64,000 bases of DNA from the NCBI RefSeq assembly GCF_019104725.1, contig NZ_JAHRXF010000033.1, positions 1 to 64,000 on the forward strand, in the 5' to 3' direction. Origin of the DNA: Streptomyces corallincola (GTDB taxonomy: Bacteria; Actinomycetota; Actinomycetes; Streptomycetales; Streptomycetaceae). The position numbers were made by a program, and so were the translations under genes. Position 1 is the stretch's first letter, and every line of letters starts with the position of its first letter. The notes under the pieces were generated by a model. The model did no database searches, was not told where the DNA came from, and saw only the letters and a list, made by a program, of their open reading frames with translations. Below are positions 41,541-52,260 of the stretch, piece by piece.

Positions 41541-43619
41541 TTAATCGTCGCTGGATGCACTACGGATTTCGCAGGCATCCGCGTCCTGCTCGGGCTCGGG
41601 GCCCTTCTCCGGCTCCCCGGACGCGGGTCCGGACGCCTCCTCGTTCAGCATGCGCTCGGCCGCCGCCCGGTGCAGCAGGGCCGCCGTCGGGTCCCCGAGC
41701 CGGTCGAGGGTGTCGGCCAGCCGGAGCTGGAGGGCCGCCTGGAGCCGGGTGTCCTCGGCCCGGCGCGCCCACTCCACCGCCTCCTGGCAGGTGCGCAGCG
41801 ACTCCTCGGGGCGGCCCGCGTACTCCTGGACCCGCGCCACCTCGCTGAGCGCCCGCGCGTGCGCGGCGACCGCGCCCTCCTTGCGGTATCCGGCCGCGGC
41901 CGCCCGCCAGCCGCGCAGCGCCTCGCCGTACCGGCCCGCGTAGGTGTGCGTGACCGCGATCCGGCCGTACAGCCGGGCGGCCTCGGTGCGCTCGCCGCGC
42001 GCCAGCCGCTCCGCGAGCGCCCGGCCGAACCAGTCGGCGGCCCGGTCGTGGTCGCCCAGCTCCTGGTGGGCACCGCCCACGGACTCCATCGCGCGCCCGG
42101 TGGCGTACGGGTCGCCCGCCAGCCGCCCGGCGTCCAGCGCGGCCCGGTAACGGGCGAGCGCGTCGTGGGTGCGGCCGGTCTGCGCGTCCAGGTCCCCGAG
42201 GTTGAGCAGCGCGGCGGCCTTCTCCCGGTGCAGTCCGCGCCGCTCGGCCACGTCGAGGACCAGCCCGTGCACGCCGTACAGGTCGGGGGCGGCGGCCTGG
42301 GTGCCGATGTGCGCGGCGACCGCGCGGACCAGCTGGGACATCAGCCGCCGGGCGAGGGTGTCCAGCTCGCCGTCGGCCACCGCGAGCCGTACGGCGGCCA
42401 GCAGCGCCGGACGCCGGACCCGCAGCCACTCGGCGGCGTCGCGCGGGGCGGCGAACCGCACCGCCTGCGGCATCTCCTGGAGCTTCTCGCGCGCCTGGGG
42501 GCTGTCGGTCTCGGTGATGGCCCGGCACGCCTGGAGCAGCCGTACGGTGCGTTCCAGCATCCGGGCGCGGGCGAGCTGGAGTTCGCCGGGCCGGTCCTGG
42601 CTCTCGGCGAGGGCGCGCAGCAGCGGGTGCAGCGAGCCGGGGATGGCGTACTCGGGCAGCGGGGAGTCCAGCGGGCGCAGCAGCCCGAGGGCGGCGAACT
42701 CCGCCAGCGCGGCCCGCGCGGCCTCCAGGGAGCACCCGGCGAGCGCGGACGCGGTGTGCGGGTCCACCAGACCGGCCGGGGCGAGGTGCAGCAGGCGCAG
42801 GGTGCGGGCGGCGCCGCCGGGCAGCAGGTCGTGCACCAGGCGCAGTACGCGGGCGAGCGGGGTGCTGTCGTCGGGCTCGGCGTGCAGGCGCTTGGCCAGG
42901 TCGGAGACGGCGGCCTGGGGGTGGGAGGCGAGCCAGCCACCGGCCAGGGTGAGAGCGGCCGGGTGGCCCTGGCAGGCTTCCGCGAGGCTCTCGGCGGAGC
43001 GGGGGTCCACGGTGACGCGGACGGAGCCGGTCCAGCGGGTGAGGAGTTCCACCGAGGACTTGGTGTCGAGGCCGCCCAGGGTGCAGGGGCGGACGTCCGC
43101 GATGCCGGTGAGCGGGCCGCCGGAGACGACGACGGCGAGGCAGTCCGGGGCGTCCGGGAGGAGGGCGTCCACCGGTGCGGCGCCGGGCGCGTCGTCCAGC
43201 AGGAGGAGGGCGCGGCGGCCGGTGAGCGCGGTGCGCAGCGCCTCGGTGAGTTCGTCCTCGGCGGCGCCCGCGGGGGCGTCCACGCCGAGTGCGGAGAGCA
43301 GGTCGCGGGCGGCGCGTTCGACGGGCACGGGGGTGCCGTCGGGTTCGGCGAGCGCGGTGCGCAGCACCCCGTCGGGGTAGCGGCCTGCGACCTCGCGGAC
43401 GAGTTCCGCGGCGAGCGCGCTGCGCCCGGAGCCGGGGCGGCCCGCGACGAGCAGGACGCGGGCGCGGGGCGCCTTGCGGCCGGAGAGGGTGTCGAGTCCG
43501 GCGCGCTCGATGTCGGCGCGCAGTTCCTTCAGCTCTCTGGTGCGGCCCAGGAACTGGTCCGCCGTGGCGGGCTGCGCGGGCGTCCGCGCGCCTTCCGTGT
43601 CCACCGCCTGATCCGTCAC
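41541..43619 (-). CDS. NTPase/TPR transcriptional regulator-like protein
   Basis: This 692-residue protein has an N-terminal NTPase domain (P-loop GRPGSGRSAL near residue 58; ALLLLDDAPG as Walker B) and a long C-terminal helical region with TPR-like pairs, such as GRAMESVGGAHQELGDHDRAADWFGRALAERL and ALSEVARVQEYAGRPEESLRTCQEAVEWARR. It resembles the NB-ARC/TPR regulators of Streptomyces, but lacks a clear N-terminal DNA-binding domain. An output is therefore not obvious. GTG start with GGGAG 9 nt upstream. Confidence 0.8.
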   Translation of the reverse strand: MTDQAVDTEGARTPAQPATADQFLGRTRELKELRADIERAGLDTLSGRKAPRARVLLVAGRPGSGRSALAAELVREVAGRYPDGVLRTALAEPDGTPVPVERAARDLLSALGVDAPAGAAEDELTEALRTALTGRRALLLLDDAPGAAPVDALLPDAPDCLAVVVSGGPLTGIADVRPCTLGGLDTKSSVELLTRWTGSVRVTVDPRSAESLAEACQGHPAALTLAGGWLASHPQAAVSDLAKRLHAEPDDSTPLARVLRLVHDLLPGGAARTLRLLHLAPAGLVDPHTASALAGCSLEAARAALAEFAALGLLRPLDSPLPEYAIPGSLHPLLRALAESQDRPGELQLARARMLERTVRLLQACRAITETDSPQAREKLQEMPQAVRFAAPRDAAEWLRVRRPALLAAVRLAVADGELDTLARRLMSQLVRAVAAHIGTQAAAPDLYGVHGLVLDVAERRGLHREKAAALLNLGDLDAQTGRTHDALARYRAALDAGRLAGDPYATGRAMESVGGAHQELGDHDRAADWFGRALAERLARGERTEAARLYGRIAVTHTYAGRYGEALRGWRAAAAGYRKEGAVAAHARALSEVARVQEYAGRPEESLRTCQEAVEWARRAEDTRLQAALQLRLADTLDRLGDPTAALLHRAAAERMLNEEASGPASGEPEKGPEPEQDADACEIRSASSDD

Positions 43620-43817
43620 GGGCCACACTCCCGTCCCACCGCGCGCAAAAGCCCGCCGGGTTGTCCGCAACGGGCGTTCGCCGAGCCTAGTTCACGCCTC
43701 CCGGCGTTCCCGGCGGAGCGCGGCGGGCACGTCCCCCGATCGGATCAGGCGATGGTCGGATCATCACCGTCCGCCCGGCGGCCCCACGGACCACCGGCCA
43801 CCGTACGGCCGGGGGTG

Positions 43818-44444
43818 TCAGGCGGTGAACGGGCGGGCGGGCCAGGGTGCCTCGGCGGGCCGGAGCGCGTCGAGCCCGTCGCCGGAGCGGGCGGCGACCA
43901 GCGAAAGGACGCCCACGACCAGGCAGTTGTTGTGCACGTCCCCGGCGAGCACCCGGCGCACCAGTTCCTCGACCGGCACCCGCGCGTGCTCCATGTCGGT
44001 CTCCTCGTCCTCGGCCGCGAAGCGTTCGCCGTCGGCCGCGGAGAGGGTGCGGGCGAGGAAGATCCGGACGGCCTCGTCGCAGCCGCCGGGCGTGGTGTAG
44101 ACGTCGGTGAGGACCCGCCAGTCCTCGGCCTTGACGTGGGCCTCCTCGTACAGCTCGCGCTGGGCGGCGTGCAGCGGGTTCTCGCCGGGTACGTCGAGCA
44201 GCCCGGCCGGGATCTCCCAGAGCCGGTGGCGCACGGGGTGGCGGTACTGGTTGATGAGCAGCACCCGGTCCTCGTCGTCCAGGGCGAGGACGGCGACCGA
44301 GCCGGGGTGGACCTGGTAGTCGCGGCCGGTGACGGAGCCGTCGGGCATGACCACCCGGTCGGTGCGGACCGAGGTCTTGGCGCCGGTGAAGGGGGTGGAG
44401 GTCGCGCGGACCTCCCACTCCTCGGCGGTGTCCCTGATGGTCAT
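43818..44444 (-). CDS. Nudix hydrolase, ADP-ribose pyrophosphatase type
   Basis: This 208-residue protein has a Nudix box (AGLLDVPGENPLHAAQRELYEEAHV) within a layout that matches ADP-ribose pyrophosphatases: VHPGSVAVLALDDEDRVLLINQYRHPVRHRLWEIPAG upstream of the box. It should hydrolyse ADP-ribose to AMP and ribose-5-phosphate. GGGAGG 9 nt before ATG. It lies between pyrG and the TPR regulator and is separated from pyrG by hairpins. Confidence 0.9.
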   Translation of the reverse strand: MTIRDTAEEWEVRATSTPFTGAKTSVRTDRVVMPDGSVTGRDYQVHPGSVAVLALDDEDRVLLINQYRHPVRHRLWEIPAGLLDVPGENPLHAAQRELYEEAHVKAEDWRVLTDVYTTPGGCDEAVRIFLARTLSAADGERFAAEDEETDMEHARVPVEELVRRVLAGDVHNNCLVVGVLSLVAARSGDGLDALRPAEAPWPARPFTA

Positions 44445-44493
44445 GACCTGTCCTCCCACGTGCGCAGACGAGACCGGGGCGGCCCCGCGCGGG

Positions 44494-44564
44494 GGCGCCC
44501 CGGCCACCGTACAGCGGCCGGGGCGCCCGGTGATCTTCGCGGGGCACCCGGCGCCGGGTGCCCC
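44494..44564 (-). terminator. tandem hairpins after pyrG
   Basis: Two hairpins follow the pyrG stop codon: a perfect GC-rich palindrome with 10-bp arms (44541-44564), and a 12-bp stem with a 10-nt loop (44494-44505 with 44516-44527). Together they isolate pyrG from the Nudix gene. Confidence 0.75.
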
Positions 44565-44567
44565 GGT

Positions 44568-46232
<1,665 letters not shown>

Positions 46233-46433
46233 GGCCAAGAGGGGGCTCCCGTGGTCGCGGTCCAGTGATGCGGAACGGCTGCCGGCCGAGGGGCCACTCG
46301 CGTTCCCGTCGGGGAGGCGCCGTCGCTGCGGTTCGGGGGTTTTTCTCCCACCGGTCCACGGGCTACCAGCGTATCAGCGCCCGGAGGGGATGGCTCCCGG
46401 CCGCCCGCCCCGCCCCTGATCCGGGCCCCGCTA
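46233..46433. other. pyrG upstream region
   Basis: No gene. It should contain the pyrG promoter. The right end abuts the MITE-like element at a TA dinucleotide. Confidence 0.4.
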
Positions 46434-46606
46434 GGGCCTGTCTTCAAACTCTCCTCGTCGTCCGGAGGACGGCCCCGCGGCGTTCGGTGCGTGCTCTCGG
46501 CGTGCCGGCCGTGATCCCTCGTACTGGGCGTACTCGGGGTCGCGGCCGGTGCGGCGAGAGGGCGTGCCGGGCGTCGTGGGGCAGAGGGGAGTTTGAAGAC
46601 AGGCCC
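46434..46606. mobile_element. MITE-like element with 18-bp terminal inverted repeats
   Basis: A 173-bp element has perfect ends GGGCCTGTCTTCAAACTC (46434-46451) and its reverse complement (46589-46606). TA dinucleotides flank both ends (46432-46433 and 46607-46608), as after a Tc1/mariner or IS630-type insertion. The inside has no transposase and is partly inverted, so it could fold into a long hairpin. It is non-autonomous and would need a transposase elsewhere. Confidence 0.75.
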
Positions 46607-46608
46607 TA

Positions 46609-47020
46609 AGGCCCCCGTCACCGGGCCGGTACGGGCCTGCCACGGCCCCGGCGCGGGCCCGGACACCGGTCCGCCGGGACGCCCGCCGCCACCTCGGCGG
46701 TCACAGAGTTCTCACCCGGTGCTCACCCGTTCGGCTCACACGGGTTGCCCGGAGCGGCACGCGGATCATCTACGTGCGTCGTATCCTGCTCGGACGTTCA
46801 CCTGCCGGGCCCGGCCGGATCGACGGCACACCCCCGCCGGTATCCGCTTCGGAACAACGAGAGCGCGGCAGGTCGTTGAGTGAGGACCGTCGTTTTGCCT
46901 CAGGGCTCGGCGGACTGCTTTGCTTCACCGCTCAACGACGCACAACAACACCCCCCAATGACCGCATCAGCGACAGCCCCCTGCGCGGGGGGTGACGTGG
47001 CCGTTCGACTGGAGTTGCAC
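46609..47020. other. GH15 upstream region
   Basis: A non-coding stretch between the mobile element and the GH15 gene. Frames upstream of GTG 47021 (from 46880 or 46958) could lengthen the enzyme, but they lack good ribosome sites. The promoter probably lies here. Confidence 0.4.
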
Positions 47021-48823
47021 GTGGCCGGGCGCATCGAGGACTACGCACTCATCGGAGACATGCAGACCGCCGCACTGGTCTGCCGGGACGGCACGGTGGA
47101 CTGGCTGTGCCTGCCCCGCTTCGACTCGCATGCCGTCTTCGCCGGCCTGCTGGGCACCGAGGAGCACGGCTTCTGGCGGCTCGGACCGGCGTACGCGGCC
47201 GACGCGCAGCCTCCGACGGCCGCACGGCGCGGCTACCGGGGCGACTCGCTGATCCTGGAGTCCGAGTGGGACACCCCGCGCGGCACGGTCCGCGTGACGG
47301 ACTTCATGCCCCCGCGCGACGGCGCCCCCCAGCTGGTCCGCATCGTGGAGGGCGTCACCGGCCGGGTCCCGATGCGCTCCGCGCTGCGCATGCGCTTCTC
47401 CTACGGCCGGGTGGTGCCCTGGGTGCACAAGCACGACGGCCGCACGGTCGCCGTCGCGGGCCCGGACAGCGTGTGGTTCGACACGGAGGCGGAGACCTTC
47501 GGCAAGGCCCTCACGACGTACGCCGACTTCACGGTGGCGCCCGGCGACCGGATCGCGTTCACCATCTCCTGGGAGCCCTCGCACCGCGAGCCGCCCGCGC
47601 TGCCCGAGCCGGAGGCGTCGCTGCGCGCCACCGAGGACTTCTGGCGGGACTGGGTCGGCCAATGCACCTACCACGGCCCCTACCGGGAGGCCGTCGTCCG
47701 CTCCCTGATCACGCTGAAGGCGCTCACCTACGCCCCCACCGGCGGCATCGTCGCCGCCCCCACCACCTCGCTCCCCGAGGACATCGGGGGCGTGCGCAAC
47801 TGGGACTACCGCTACACCTGGCTGCGGGACGCGGCGATCACGCTCTCCTCGCTGCTGCGCACCGGCTACCGCGAGGAGGCCCGCGCCTGGCGCGAGTGGC
47901 TGCTCCGCGCCGTCGCCGGTGACCCGGAGAACCTCCAGATCATGTACGGCATCGCGGGCGAGCGCGAGCTGGGCGAGGCCGAGCTGGACTGGCTGCCCGG
48001 CTACGAGAACTCCGCCCCGGTCCGCGTCGGCAACGGCGCCGCCCACCAGCTCCAGCTCGACGTGTACGGCGAGGTCACCGAGGCGCTGCACCTGGCGCAC
48101 ATGACGGGCCTGGCCCGCAACGACTACGCCTCGCTGCTCCAGCTGAAGCTGATCCGCTACCTGGAGGACCACTGGCAGGAGCCGGACGAGGGCATCTGGG
48201 AGGTGCGCGGCCCGCGCCGCCACTTCGTGCACTCCAAGGTGATGGCCTGGGTCGCGGTGGACCGCACCATCAAGCTGATCGAGTCCGGTGACGCGGACGG
48301 CCCGCTGGAGCGCTGGCGCGAGCTGCGCGACGACATCCACCGGGACGTCTGCGAGAAGGGCTTCGACCAGGAGCGCAACACCTTCACCCAGTCCTACGGC
48401 TCCAAGGAGCTGGACGCCTCCCTGCTGCTGATCCCGCAGATGGGCTTCCTGCCCCCGGACGACAAGCGGGTCATCGGCACCATCGAGGCGATCCAGCGCG
48501 AGCTGTCCACCTCGGACGGTTTCATCCTGCGCTACCCCACCGAGGGCGACAGCGAGGGCGTGGACGGCCTCCCCGGCGACGAGGGCGCCTTCCTCGCGTG
48601 CTCGTTCTGGATGGCCGACGACCTGGCGATGATCGGCCGCGTGGACGAGGCCCGCAAGCTGTTCGAGAAGCTCCTCGCCCTCCGCAACGACCTCGGCCTC
48701 CTCGCCGAGGAGTGGGACCCGCGCCTCCAGCGCCAGGTGGGCAACTTCCCGCAGGCGTTCAGCCACGTCCCGCTGATCGACACCGCCCTCCGGCTCACCG
48801 CCTCCGGGGCGTACGGGGGCTGA
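47021..48823 (+). CDS. GH15 family glycoside hydrolase
   Basis: This 600-residue protein opens RIEDYALIGDMQTAALVCRDGTVDWLCLPRFDS, the signature of the GH15 glucoamylase/trehalase-like group. It has an (alpha/alpha)6 barrel with EDIGGVRNWDYRYTWLRDAAITLSSLL, a catalytic-region tryptophan/aspartate, and YEVTEALHLAHMTGLA. It lacks a signal peptide, so it is probably intracellular, acting on glycogen or trehalose. GGAG lies 6 nt before GTG 47021; ATG 46958 and GTG 46997 are alternatives. Confidence 0.9.
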   Translation: MAGRIEDYALIGDMQTAALVCRDGTVDWLCLPRFDSHAVFAGLLGTEEHGFWRLGPAYAADAQPPTAARRGYRGDSLILESEWDTPRGTVRVTDFMPPRDGAPQLVRIVEGVTGRVPMRSALRMRFSYGRVVPWVHKHDGRTVAVAGPDSVWFDTEAETFGKALTTYADFTVAPGDRIAFTISWEPSHREPPALPEPEASLRATEDFWRDWVGQCTYHGPYREAVVRSLITLKALTYAPTGGIVAAPTTSLPEDIGGVRNWDYRYTWLRDAAITLSSLLRTGYREEARAWREWLLRAVAGDPENLQIMYGIAGERELGEAELDWLPGYENSAPVRVGNGAAHQLQLDVYGEVTEALHLAHMTGLARNDYASLLQLKLIRYLEDHWQEPDEGIWEVRGPRRHFVHSKVMAWVAVDRTIKLIESGDADGPLERWRELRDDIHRDVCEKGFDQERNTFTQSYGSKELDASLLLIPQMGFLPPDDKRVIGTIEAIQRELSTSDGFILRYPTEGDSEGVDGLPGDEGAFLACSFWMADDLAMIGRVDEARKLFEKLLALRNDLGLLAEEWDPRLQRQVGNFPQAFSHVPLIDTALRLTASGAYGG

Positions 48824-48881
48824 GCCGGGCCGGTGGTCCGCGCGCTGTTCCCGGGACGTTCGCGCAGGTAGCGTCCGGTGC

Positions 48882-50540
48882 ATGGAGAGCGGTGCGGAGA
48901 GCGGGCCCGGCGGCGGGATCACCGTGCGGCGGGCGCTGGAGCTGCCCGGCCTGCGCGGCGGGCTGCCGGAGATCGTCGCGGGCGGCGACCGGCTGGGCCG
49001 TACGGTGCGGTGGGTGCACGCCGGTGAGGTGCCCCACATCGCCTCGCTGCTCAAGGGCGGCGAACTGCTGCTGACCACGGGCTACGGCCTGGGCACCCGG
49101 CCCGCCGAGCAGCGGGCGTTCGTGCGCACGCTGGCCGAGCGCGGGATCGCCGCCCTGGTCGTGGAGCTGGGACCGCGCTTCGCCCGGCTCCCGGCCGCGC
49201 TGGTGGACACCGCGCGCTCACTGGGCCTGCCGCTGGTCCAGCTGCACCGCGAGGTGCCGTTCGTCACGGTCACCGAGGAGATCCACACCGAGATCGTCAA
49301 CGGGCACTACGCGCTGCTCCGGCGCGCCGAGGAGGTGCACCGGCGCTGCACGGGCGCGCTGCTCGACGGGGGCGGGGTGCCGAAGGTGCTGGAGATCCTG
49401 GCCGGGTTCGGCGGCAACCCGGTGTTCCTGGAGACCGTGGACGGGCGGCTGCTGTACGCGGCCGGTGCCGGACCCGAGGGCACCGACCCGCTCCAGGTGT
49501 GGGAGGGGCTGCGCGGCCCGCTGAAGGAGGCGCCGCCGCCCGCAGGTTCGGTGCTGGTGGACGTGCCGGGCGGTACGGCGGGCGCCGGGTCGGTGCGGGC
49601 CCGGCTGGTGCTGCTGCCGGTGCGCGGGCCGCTGGGCGCGGTGCACCGGATGGCCACCGAGCGGGCCGCGGGCATCCTCGCCGTGGTGCTGATGCAGGCC
49701 CGGCAGGAGGACGAACTCACGGCGCGCGGCCGGGGCGACTTCCTCACCGATCTCGCCGAGGGCCGGGTCGCCGCGCGGGACGCGCCCGCGCAGGCCAGGG
49801 TCCTCGGCTTCAGACCGGGCACCGGCCCGCTGCTGCCGGTGGTCATGCGGATCGGCGGCGCGCCGGGCGGTGAGGGCACCGGCGGCGCGGAGTACGGCGC
49901 GAACTGGGCGGCGCTGGCCCGCGCGGTCGCGGAGGAACTGGCCGCGGTGGGCGTGCCGGTGCTGCTGGGTGTGCGCCCGGTGGAGGGCCGGGTGCCGGTG
50001 CTGGCCGGGCTGCGCGGCGCGGCGGAGCGTCCGGCGGTCGCGGACCGGGTCGCGGCGGCCCTCAAGGCGGGTGCCGAACGCGCCGGTGCGGTGCGGCCGG
50101 GCGCCCCGCCGCCGGTCGTGGTGGTCGGCGCGGCCGGTGACTGGACGGCGGCCTCGGCGGGGCTGCGGCACGCGGCCGAGACGGCGACGGCCGCGCAGGG
50201 CCTGACCGACCGGCCCTGGTACGACGCGCGGCGCCTCGACATCGACCTGCTGCTGTGGCGGCTGCGCGACCACCCCGGCCTGGCCGCGTTCGTGGACCGC
50301 GCCATCGGCCCGCTCCGCGACCACGACCGGCGCGCCCGGCCGCCGCTGCTGCCCACCCTGGAGACGTATCTCGCGCACGCGGGCCGCAAGGCGGAGACCG
50401 CCCGCGAACTCCACCTCAACCGGCAGACCCTCTACAACAGGCTCGCCCGCATGGGGGAGTTGCTCGGCACCGACCTGGACGACCCGGAGACGGTGATGGC
50501 GCTGAGTCTGGCACTGCGGGCCAGGCGGCACGTGCGGTAG
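48882..50540 (+). CDS. PucR family transcriptional regulator
   Basis: This 552-residue protein starts ITVRRALELPGLRGGLPEIVAGGDRLGRTVRWVHAGEVPHIASLLKGGELLLTTGYGLG, the PucR N-terminal domain. It ends with a HTH_30 domain, THAGRKAETARELHLNRQTLYNRLARMGELLGTDLDDPETVMALSLALRAR. The middle is a CdaR/GGDEF-like region. Relatives control purine or aromatic catabolism or sugar use. The regulated target is unknown, although it is just downstream of GH15 in the same direction. Confidence 0.9.
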   Translation: MESGAESGPGGGITVRRALELPGLRGGLPEIVAGGDRLGRTVRWVHAGEVPHIASLLKGGELLLTTGYGLGTRPAEQRAFVRTLAERGIAALVVELGPRFARLPAALVDTARSLGLPLVQLHREVPFVTVTEEIHTEIVNGHYALLRRAEEVHRRCTGALLDGGGVPKVLEILAGFGGNPVFLETVDGRLLYAAGAGPEGTDPLQVWEGLRGPLKEAPPPAGSVLVDVPGGTAGAGSVRARLVLLPVRGPLGAVHRMATERAAGILAVVLMQARQEDELTARGRGDFLTDLAEGRVAARDAPAQARVLGFRPGTGPLLPVVMRIGGAPGGEGTGGAEYGANWAALARAVAEELAAVGVPVLLGVRPVEGRVPVLAGLRGAAERPAVADRVAAALKAGAERAGAVRPGAPPPVVVVGAAGDWTAASAGLRHAAETATAAQGLTDRPWYDARRLDIDLLLWRLRDHPGLAAFVDRAIGPLRDHDRRARPPLLPTLETYLAHAGRKAETARELHLNRQTLYNRLARMGELLGTDLDDPETVMALSLALRARRHVR

Positions 50541-50588
50541 GCGGTGGGTGGGTACGTGCGGTGAAGGCCGGGGTGCCGGGGGCGCGGG

Positions 50589-51728
50589 TCAGGCGAGTGG
50601 CCGGGGCTGTGTCAACTCATCGTAGACAGCGAGCACTTGGGTCACCGTCTCGTCCTCCGTCGGCCAGGTCAGGGCCTGTTCGGCGCCGCGTGCGCGCAGC
50701 AGTTCGCGGCGCGCGGGGTCGGCGAGCAGGGCGGTGACGGTGTCGGCGAGGGTCAAGTGATCCCCGTACGGGACGAGTTCGGCCGCGTCGCCGACGAGGT
50801 CGGGGATGCCGCCGACACGGGTGGCGACCAGCGGCACCCGGGCACGCAGCGCCTCCTGGGCGAGGAGGGAGCGGGATTCCCAACTGCTGGTCACCAGCGC
50901 CAGATCGGCCGCGGCGAGCAGGTCCGGCACGTCCTCGCGCCGTCCCAACAGCCTTACCGGCAGCGCCTCTTCCTCGATACGGCGCTGCAACTCCGGTCGC
51001 AGCGGCCCCTCCCCCGCGACGACGACCAGCGGGGCGGGGTCGAGGTCGCGCCAGGCGCGGGCCGCGTCCAGCAGGGTGCCGTAGCCGCGCTCGGTGTCGA
51101 GGGAGCCGACCGCCATCAGCAACGGGCGCCCGGTGGCGCCGAGTTCGGCGCGGACCTTGGGGCGTTCCCGGTCCGGGTCGGCCGGGCGGGGCCGGGGCAC
51201 GGGCAGCGCCGAGGCGGCGAGCCGGGCGTCCCGCGCGCCCGTGCGGCGGGCCCGGTCCACGAGGTCGGAGGTGGTGCCGAGGACGATCGTCGCCGCTCTG
51301 GCCACCCGGCGCTCCAGCAGCCGCAGCAGGTGGGCCCGCGCGCCCTGGGCGTGGGCGCGGTCGTGCCAGGTGACGACCAGCGGGGTGCTCCGGCCGCCGA
51401 GGGCGAGCGCTGCGCGGAACGAGGCGTGCAGGCCGTGCGCGTGGACGAGGTCGGCGCCCGTGCAGGCGGCCCGGAGCGCGGCCACCGAGGCGGGGTCGCT
51501 GCTGCGCGGCACGGGCACGTGGTCGGCACCGGTGCCGGTGAAGTCGTAGGCGTGGTCGGCTCCGGCGGGCGCGCACACGGTGACCCCCACCCCGCGCGCG
51601 ACCAGTCCGGCGGCCAGCGACCGCACGTGCGCGCCGCTGCCCGCGTTGCCCCCGCCCAGCACCTGCACGGTGCGCAGCGGCGGGCGGCCGTGCGCTGCGG
51701 TGCTGCGGACGAGACTCACGGGGCTCAC
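50589..51728 (-). CDS. glycosyltransferase, GT4 type
   Basis: This 379-residue protein has an N-terminal Rossmann GT-B half (VQVLGGGNAGSGAHVRSLAAGLVARGVGVTVCAP, LVHAHGLHASFRAAL) and a C-terminal donor domain with VVVAGEGPLRPELQRRIEEEALPVRLLGRREDVPDLLAAADLALVTSSWESRSLLAQEALRARVPLVATRVGGIPDLV. It transfers a sugar from a nucleotide donor; the acceptor is unknown. AGGAG lies 10 nt before GTG 51728. It is divergent from nothing close and stands between the PucR gene and the recN cluster. Confidence 0.88.
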   Translation of the reverse strand: MSPVSLVRSTAAHGRPPLRTVQVLGGGNAGSGAHVRSLAAGLVARGVGVTVCAPAGADHAYDFTGTGADHVPVPRSSDPASVAALRAACTGADLVHAHGLHASFRAALALGGRSTPLVVTWHDRAHAQGARAHLLRLLERRVARAATIVLGTTSDLVDRARRTGARDARLAASALPVPRPRPADPDRERPKVRAELGATGRPLLMAVGSLDTERGYGTLLDAARAWRDLDPAPLVVVAGEGPLRPELQRRIEEEALPVRLLGRREDVPDLLAAADLALVTSSWESRSLLAQEALRARVPLVATRVGGIPDLVGDAAELVPYGDHLTLADTVTALLADPARRELLRARGAEQALTWPTEDETVTQVLAVYDELTQPRPLA

Positions 51729-52045
51729 GGGGCCGGGGCTCCTGACTCGGCGCGGACGGTCGTGGGACACGTGCGCGGGGGGGGCGGTCGGACACGAGGG
51801 AACGTACCGAAGGTAGCGGGCGCACAGGTGCGGAAAGACGTACCGCCCGCCACCCGTCCGGGCGGCCCGCCCCCTGCTCTCCCCGTCAAGCATGCCAGTC
51901 CACAAGGCCGTTCCGGCCCACCGAACGGAGGCGCACTCCCCGGCGCACGACGACAACGCCCCACCCCACATCACCCGCACGAGTGAGAGAACCCCGGCAC
52001 AGTCACCCGCATCCGCACCCGCAAGCAGCGCTCACCGCCCCCACC
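51729..52045. other. gap without a recognised gene
   Basis: The region between the glycosyltransferase and the repeat pair has many short frames but no family motif or good ribosome site. It should contain the glycosyltransferase promoter. Confidence 0.4.
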
Positions 52046-52191
52046 CAGGGGCGCGGGGAACCGCGCGAGACGTGAAGCGCACCCGCACCCGGCGAACGGG
52101 CCTCAGCCACCGGTCTTCCAGGGGCGCGGGGAACTGCGCGACAGGCCGAAGCGGACCCGCACTCGAAAGGCGGCCTCACCTCACCGCAAGG
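52046..52191. repeat. two ~73-bp copies of a dispersed Streptomyces intergenic repeat
   Basis: CAGGGGCGCGGGGAACYGCG begins both copies (52046 and 52119), 73 bp apart. The two copies stay similar for the next ~50 bp. This core is one that I recall as widespread between genes in Streptomyces chromosomes. Whether it has a function is unknown. Confidence 0.65.
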
Positions 52192-52260
52192 GGGCCGCAG
52201 GCACCCGGCACCCCGGCGGCACCCGCCGCTCCCCCTCCCGCGCCCCGGGCACCCCGACCG

